This document shows positions 27,001 through 36,000 of a stretch of 64,000 nt of DNA, piece after piece. Source of the stretch: Antedon mediterranea (taxonomy: Eukaryota; Echinodermata; Crinoidea; Comatulida; Antedonidae); assembly GCF_964355755.1 (NCBI RefSeq), contig NC_092672.1, positions 19,838,501-19,902,500 of the forward strand, given 5' to 3'. Below the pieces are notes generated by a model that saw nothing but the letters and a program-made list of their open reading frames with translations, was not told the DNA's origin and did not search any database. Each line of letters opens with the position of its first letter. Positions within the stretch are counted from its first letter, which is position 1. The position numbers and the translations under genes are program-made.

Positions 27001-30000
27001 CGTAGGTTTTTTTTTAATATATTTATATATATATATATAAATCCAAAGGCAAATTACTGAAAAAATCACAATGCTGTGGGTATCAGTTGCTGGATCTCAA
27101 TGGAGATACAAAAATAAAATCGAAAAGCTAAATCAAAACGATAAAAGTAAAACAGCCAGAAAAATTAGCAGAGCTTTCATGCAACTAGTTCTTCATCCGT
27201 GCAAGTTAAGGAATTTGGATAACGTCATAGCATAAGAACTGGCAAGTGCTGCCTGGGTGGACAGGAATAAAAGTAATAGAGACAAGAGAGACAGGGTGGT
27301 GAATGGTAGGTGGAGAGTACTGAATAAGAGTAGAAAACAAAGAAGGTAGCTTCTTGGAATGGAACTAAAAAACAGCTTAAATGGTGGTTAATGTTAACAC
27401 TTAAAAAGTGGTAATCAATGGAATAATTTTACCGATCTGGTGGGTGTATGTTCCTAATGTTAAGTCAAAAAGGTTTTATGGTTTTAAGTAGTAATTCCTA
27501 GTGGTTTTCTTTGTCTTTGCGAGTTTTTTCACTCCATTTGACATCGTGGTCTATTGCAATAACTCTGAAATTTGCAATCGAGTGACCAGCTGAATAAAAA
27601 TGTTCGGCTACAGGTTGATCAAGCTTTACTGTTTTGATAGCTGATCTGTGTTGTGTCATTCTCATACGGAGAGTGTTTTTTGTTTGATAATGACGTTTTT
27701 GGTTAGACAATTAATTGATTGTCTTATCCGAAAAATGCGGCCAGTTTGGTTACTCTTAAATACTCTTTTATATATATATTTATATATATTTGTTTTTTTT
27801 ATTCCTTTATATCTATATATAAATTTACGTAAGGGCAAAATTCGGTAAATCGCGCGTTATTTCTAGAATATTTACTCGATGGTATTTGAAGTTGGTTAGA
27901 ATCTCGGTACTGATTGTAACCCTGTTTACTAATTAAATTGAGTTAGATAATTAGTTATTGACAATTAAAACGAATTTAGGTTCAACGATTTGTCCCAAAT
28001 AGGGGTGTTTTCCGATCGTGGTATACACTGTCTAATGGATGTCCATCTTGGAAAATACCTGCACACAATAATACGAGGATGCTTCGCATTTTCCTATCTC
28101 CTCCTACGATAATTGTTTTTAATAGCTGAAAACCGGTTGAACAGCTCGAGTACAGTATCATAATGTTGAAGACAGGCAGATTTAATATACGTTTATACAA
28201 ATTGATTTGCGATGAATGGAACATTAAAACAGGGACAGTTTTAAAAAAGTATTAAAACGTAAATGTTTTACTGCATTTAGTGGTATATTATTTACGGAAG
28301 CCTGTTCGGACCACAAGTTAACTATATTTTAAAAGCTGTTATCTGGCGGCCGCCACTTAATTATCTGGCGGCCGCCACTTTGGATCAGAGGCGATGTTGC
28401 ATAAGGAACGCCATCGCTGCCTCCGGCAGCCAACTTTAATTCTATTCGGCTCTTTTACAACCATTATGTTTGGCTCTTTTAGCATTCGGCGAATTTCTAT
28501 TCGGCCCATTAACCATATTTACGATTAAAGATGTGTTGAATAACCTAAAATTAATTCATCTTTTAACAAATTTTGAGAGATAAAGGTTAAATTATTATTG
28601 TTAAAAGTTAGGCTGACACTAGACTAGGTCTAGCTAGCCTAGGCCATAAATCAAACCTTTTCCTCTTTCAAAATAGTCAATAAGGTGGGACAATTGCAAG
28701 TTCTCTATCACATTAATCATGTCAATAAAATGATTAGTCATATTGAAATAACCTTCAAATTCATTTAATTCAACCAACCAAACACTCTACATGCTGCATC
28801 TATTTGTTTTGTAAACTTTTCATAGACTCATTTCCAGCCGTTGATTTTCTTCCATTTGACCACATGTAAAAGGTTAGAGTTTAATTGCGCCGTATAAAAA
28901 AAATCAAAAAGAGCCGAACGTAATGGTAAATGGGCCAAATAAAAAAGAGCCGGATGCTGAAAGAGCCGAACGTAATGGTAAATGGGCTGAATAGAAATGC
29001 GCCGAATGCTAAAAGAGCCGAACGTAATGGTAAAAGAGCCGAATAGAATTCAAGTTTGCTGCCTCCGGCAGCGATGGCGTTCCTTATGCAACATCGCCTC
29101 TGATCCAATGCACGTACATGTGTCACGTGACGGGACATGTACTAATAATTAAGTTGCGGCCGCCAGATAATTAAGTGGCTGCCGCCAGATAATTAAGTGG
29201 CGGTCGCCAGATAATTAAGTGGCGGCCGCCAGATAACAGCTTTTAAAAAATAGTTAACTTGTGTCCCGAACGGGCTTCCGTAATTATTGATTATAATTGC
29301 CTATAAAACATTTTTTAAAGTATTTCGTTACTGAGGAGATAAAGAATATATTTAAAAATTGTTCTTTCCATAAGACAAGTTTCTTCTTCGGAAGTAGGTC
29401 TAATTCCCAGGGTGCTAATTTTAGTTGACTACATAAATCATTGTGTCTATTTATTCGTTTTCTGTAAGCGACAATGTACTATAGTCCTGCGGTACGTACA
29501 TTTGAAATCGCCAGTTTTTTTTTTACGCTGAAATCACTGTGTATTCGAGAACCATCTGTGGACGCGAAGCGAGTTTATAATAATGTAGACACTAATTTAT
29601 TCTTGAGCTATGGAGAATTACTTTTTTTTCCGAAATAAAAGATGAATGAATGAATGAATTATATTTGCCCATGCAAAGCATTTAACCACATATTAAAGCA
29701 GAAAAAGACCGTGCAGAGCACGTGTTACTGCTAACCACATTAACTTATCTGTATATAATTCTTAACGATAAACCATGAATATGTATGTGTGCAACGTTTT
29801 GACTGTTTTCAACAGTCTTCTTTTGGCAAGCCGAAGAACTTCGGCAAATCTCAGACTAAGGTTACACATAAGGGGCGCTGTTCTACAACTATCAATGTGC
29901 TTCTAGCAACCACTAACATCTAGTCATTGCCAGAAGGAAACTGTTGAGTTGGAAACAGTCAAAAGGTCGCACATGGTCTATCGTTAAGAATTATATACAG

Positions 30001-33000
30001 ATAATTAATATAAAAACCAGATGAAATAATTTTTTGAGTACATTAAATTAGAGAAAACGAAGTACCTATTTGAGATTTTGAATAAATACAGTATGAATCA
30101 AATAAAATAACCTAGTGTTGTGTATGTAAACCACTGATCAAGTTAATCACCACACATGCCGATAAATAATATATATAACTAAAAATACACACCCTCTCCT
30201 CATCATTTTCTGTGTTATCTAGAGTTTAGGATTTGTTTGTAATACAATAATTTATTCATTCACATTACCAGTGGCTAGTCTTGTAAATGCTGATACTGGT
30301 CACCAGTCATTTTTTTCTATCAAGTATTCTCAGTGAATTTTTCATGTGTCAACACTTAGCTTGAAATTATGCATGTAGGCCCCAAATCCAAGATGGCAGT
30401 CAAATCCAAAATGGTGGTCAAAATCCAAAATGGCTGCCAATTTGATCTAACTTGTACTTATAATGCCTATTAATTTTCCTTTCTAAACTGTTTATTCTAT
30501 TTGTTTACCACACACATTGAAGTTTACAAGACACCGTCCATATAACTTATCAGATGTAATAGTATATAGCAATGATCGTATTTATTAATTGAAGGTCATG
30601 AAGATGTACAAGAAAATGTTTGATAAAATGGAAGGAATGCCATATGCTCACCATGTAGATCGTGAAATGTACATGGTTGATAACACCATGAAATCACATG
30701 AAGGTATTACAAAACTTAGGCGAAACGTTGGTAGATACATGAAGGAAATGGTGAGAGAAGTTCCAGTAAAGTGGGTTAATTTACAAGAACGTTTGCAAAG
30801 AGAAACAGAATTGTGTATTACATTTGAAGAGGTAAAGTTTTGATTGTTATTCCAATGTAATTGCATAATATTATTAAACTATCGCTCTCTGTAGAGCGAT
30901 AGCCTATTGTTATTGCTAAAAACTTCATTTTTTCTGCTCATTTTTTGTGTCACGCAGATCTTGAAAGTTATGTTGGCCAGCAGATGCACGTATATATGTA
31001 GTTGTGCAACAAACTTTGGTTTAATGAAAATATGGTCGCGATTTTTTGAAATTCTTAAATTGACTATAAATTCAAAACTAACAGCCTTTTAAATTGTGAA
31101 CATTGATATTTTCACGCGTACGCGCACTTTGAAAGTTAAAAATGCTCAAAATCAATTCCTAATCAAACGTTTCAGGACATTTTAAGCATTTCACATTTTT
31201 CAAAAAAATTTCAGCTTAGAAAGACCGCTTTTGCACTTGATTGTTGTTGAATTTGTTGATGAATTATGAATGTAAAATAATGACACACGTGCACGCCAAA
31301 CTAAAAAAATCTTGCACCTAAAAATGGTTAATTTTATGCAAATTTGTGTAAAAATATGCCTATTTTGAATCAATTATAGCTATCCGGGATGGCTGGTGAC
31401 CCCCTATTTTTTTCACTTATTGTAAAGGGTAATGAGTTTTAGATATGAATTCATGTGAAATTTAGACCATAAGTATTTTATGACGTCATCATATGACCAT
31501 CTGAATTTTAAAAATTGGATTTTCATCTCTTTCGTCACAGTTTGTCACATTCAATAGAGCGCATATCGGGTAAACGTTATCAATTTTCTTCCAATTTTCA
31601 ATAATATTAATATTTCTCCTTCAGACATATTTATTTTTAATTTGAAAATGTCATCATATTCAAACAATTAAATAAACGTGGGTGGTGTAAAATAAAAACT
31701 AACCGTCAACAAACCGTTTACAATGTCAATACAGTCAACTGCTTGTTGAACGATTTTGATCGATGCTATGCTGTTTATACAATCGTTGTGGTGCAGCTTA
31801 CTGTAGGCTAAACCTAATAAATAGCATCTGTATGTTACGATGCGTTGCACGATAGCCTAACTCGTCACCATGACAAGTTCAAATTTAGTTATTTCATTGT
31901 TACTTTGTTTACCTACAGTACACTAGCAATATTTATAGCCATAACAGTACTGGGATATAAATGTGCTAAAATCTATACAGAGCTTATATTTTCGTAAATA
32001 AATAAAATTCTATTTGTGAACACTATACAGACCAATATACAATACTAGAATGGGTATACATGCGATTGTTACCTGACAATATACAATACTAGAATGGGTA
32101 TACATGCGATTGTTACCTGTTTTGCTGAAATTAAACACAAGGTTTTCTTGTCCTGGCCTATCATTGAATTTTCCATTATATTTTCTAAAGTTCTACGCTA
32201 AGTTATTTTTTTATTTAAATTTAATTCTTTATTAGGTTTCCGGGATTGGCACTGAATGTGGAATATCCAAAGAGGGGCTCGCCACTGCCATAGAGTATAT
32301 GAATGACATTGGGATCATTTTGCATTCGAGTACTAACGAAAAACTGAAAAACACTGTGATAACAGATCTTAAAATGATGATTCGAATGGTGACAAAAGTG
32401 ATCACAGTAGTTAAACCGTCTATTAAAGTGGTAGGTAGATAATGTATTTTATTATGATATCAGATTGTCAAAAATGTGGATGTATAGGTGATGTTAATAA
32501 TCTGTTCTTAGTAACTTGATGTGAAACAGTATAATTGTGTTGATCATGTGACTGTACTGTTTAAAGTAAGAATAAACTGTTTTTTTTTAAATATAGAAGC
32601 AAATGAGGGTGCTGTGGAAAAGGCTTGATGAAGAAGGAATACTGGAGGAAAGACTGCTACGGTATTTATGGGAACAGGAATTAGAGGAAGATCCACATCG
32701 CTTTGAAATCTTTACTGAAGTGATGAAGACATTTGGTTTGCTCTTTGAGAAATTGAAGGTAAGTTAAACATCTTATTTTAGATTGGCTATTACTTAAATT
32801 AGCTTAAATGTTATACTTATATTTACAACACTTTGCTTACATCCGCAGGTACCTGAAAGTAACCGGGTATTCTTGGTTCCATCTCGGATGCAAACCAAGA
32901 AAGAGAGTCTTGAAGTTAAAACGGACGAGGAAAATATGGTATCGATCTATCTTACACCTACGGACTTTCTTCCCAATGCTGTATACAATACATTGGTTGT

Positions 33001-36000
33001 TGCATTTCTTGACTTGATGGAGGTCAAAGGTAGACCTGGTGAACCAGTTGTGTTTCAAAATCGCAGTGAATTTGACTTTAAGGATCATGGGGTTAATTTA
33101 GGCACAGTGAAAATTGAAAACAGGCATGCATTAAAGGTACAGACATTATTTATGTATTTAGTTTCAAATAAATATATTAGAACAGAAGATCAAACATAAA
33201 ATTTTGAACTAATTTTGCCACTTTTACTGAATTAAAATGTTTATGAATGAATGTTGAACATGAACCTACAAAAGGTAATTGTAATAATCCAATGATACCT
33301 TTTTGCATTTATTAACTTTTTTTAGTAAACTTTTCTTATCAGCTTGAAATATCTCATCTAATTAAAGTTCATGGCAGTACTACAGGCCCAATAAATGAAC
33401 CACATCGAAGCTTCTGCATAGAGGTAAGGATAATATGTGTTAACATTTTCAACAAAACAGTACTAGAATGTAATAAAAGAATATTTTTAACTTAAGTTTT
33501 TCATTATGTTATAGGTGTTAGGATATCTGAAGCATCAACTAGAAAATGTGCTTGTCACAAGTGAAGGAGTTGGCTACAATCTATGTGTGTTGTGTAATGT
33601 TTGTAATCCAGCAGAGAAGCCTCATTTACATGGTCTCAAACGATGCTTGGAACAAGGTTTCGATGGTGTTAAATGTGGCGATAAGCTCATGGATACCACT
33701 CGTTTAAAGAACCTATTTTCGGAAGGTAATTGAAATTTGGAATTATCATCAACATTTTCTTCAATAGCAATATTATTAGTTTGTTTTAATGACATAGGAA
33801 CATGTGTGTATGAGATATCTGCAAAGACCCTTTGAATAATAGATAACATTTATTCTTATTATTTACAACCTAATGAAAATCAGTTGACTAATTAATTGGC
33901 ATTTGGGAATTAATTTTTTAACATTTTTTTTTTAAAAAATAAAACAGATTTAGGCTAAGCTAAACATTTATCCCAAATAACTTGAGGCGTCATGTAAATC
34001 TATTGTTTTCCCTGCAGAAATCTTTCTTCACACAATAAAGATTTTAAATCTATCTGCAGTATTTATTCTGGGAGGCCTGCATAACTTTAAAATAAATATT
34101 TAATTTAATAATTTAATTTCTTTTTCTCACTAATACAATGTACTGATAGATATTTTTTTTTGCATAGATACACCAGATGCTACTACTACTACTCTGGCTA
34201 TAAGCTCATCATTACCATCAGGTCAGTTGATTGATAAAATTTGTTAATTCTAAATTACATAAAAATTACATACAATTTAGAAATGGCAATAGCTAGTTCA
34301 GAACAGTTAAAAATATGTTATATGGTACTTGATATGTAAAGTTTGGAAAATGTAATAGTATTTTAAACAATTTATAATAAGGAACATGTCAAAGATGGTG
34401 GTTTCTGACAAATCTCATGATTTCAAAATACATGAAGGTCTACTTTGAATGGCATAAAACCGTGTATCTTAGTGTTGTTAACAGAATAGTTTATTTGATA
34501 AAAACTAACTTTAAAATGTGTATTGAATAAATTGTGATAATGTTTTTGTTATTATGACTATGTATATGTTTATTTTGTATAGATACACCGACTACTACTC
34601 CTCTGGCTACAAGCTCATTACGAACAGGTTAGTTGATTATCATTAGATCATTAGAGATCATTGGATCCTTGGATCTAATGTAGAAAATATTAGCTAATGT
34701 TGAAATGGCAATAGCTAAATGTAGAAATAACAAATTGCTCATATGTAATTAGTACCAGCTAAGGTGAGAAAATGCTTCACAACTATGATGAAATTACTGT
34801 TGGGAACTACATCAAGAAACCTGAAGGATAGATACATTATGTGAAGTTAAATATAATATAAAGTTGGTAATACATAAGGATAACAACTAAGCAGATTCTG
34901 TATTAATCACTTTCAACTACCATGCCTTTTTTTGGGGGATATTAATTATTCCCTATGCAGCAATATAAATTGTGACCTGATTTATGGAAAGTTATGGTGT
35001 TTTAAGGATTTATATTCATACATACAGACATATTCAAACAATGATTTTCAACAACTATGATTATTATGCTCAATTTATATCATAATTTTGGAAACTTGTC
35101 TTCAACTATTTAGAGTTGTCAGAGGATAATTTTAAACAGTTGATTGCAGACTTTGCAAAATGGTTTGATGATCGTGGTCTCCTTAAAAGGCTACAAGTTA
35201 TATGCACAGAAATAGTAGATGACATTCAAGAGTTGAAAAGGGTTACCAGTACAATCAACCTGTTAGCTCTTTTAACTGCAAATGGACAATTGAGTCAAAC
35301 AAATCTTTCTGTCCTGTATGATGCAATAAAAGTAACAGAACAATTTGGCTTTCAGTCAGTAATTAAAGAAAAGCTTTACATACCTGTCCTAATACAGCTT
35401 ATTAGCTTTAAAATCACTCATTTGTTGGCGATGAATGGTTTTTCCCATCAAAGTTTTTTTTCCAATTATAAAATGAATATCATGACAAAAAGCATAACTT
35501 TCCAACCATTTTTTGCAAACCATATCTCTATGTTTTTTAAGCCTCTTTATCTCCCCACTAGACTAGACTCATTAATGTACAATTGATAGAATCAGATGAA
35601 TTAATTGTGTGTTGCTTGTATAATAGGTCAGAGTATAGCATCCGATTAAACTCTGGGCAATCAAACAAAAGCCAGCTTTTGCTAAAGGTTTTCTGATTAA
35701 TTACCATTACCTTAATTTCATAAACTAGATGGTACGCAAGCAAAGCGAGCGTACCATCTAGGTCGTGCCCACACAGATGGTTCTCGAATACATAATAATT
35801 TCAGCGTTAAAAAACTGGCGATTTCAAATGTACGTACCACAGGACAATAATACATGTCGTTTACGGGAACGAATAAATAGACACTGTGATTTATGTACTG
35901 AACTAAAATTAGCACCCTGGGAATTACTTCCGAAGGAGAAACTTGTCACAAAATGAGACCAATTGTTTTAAGTCAAATTTAAACAAACTTAATTTGTGTT

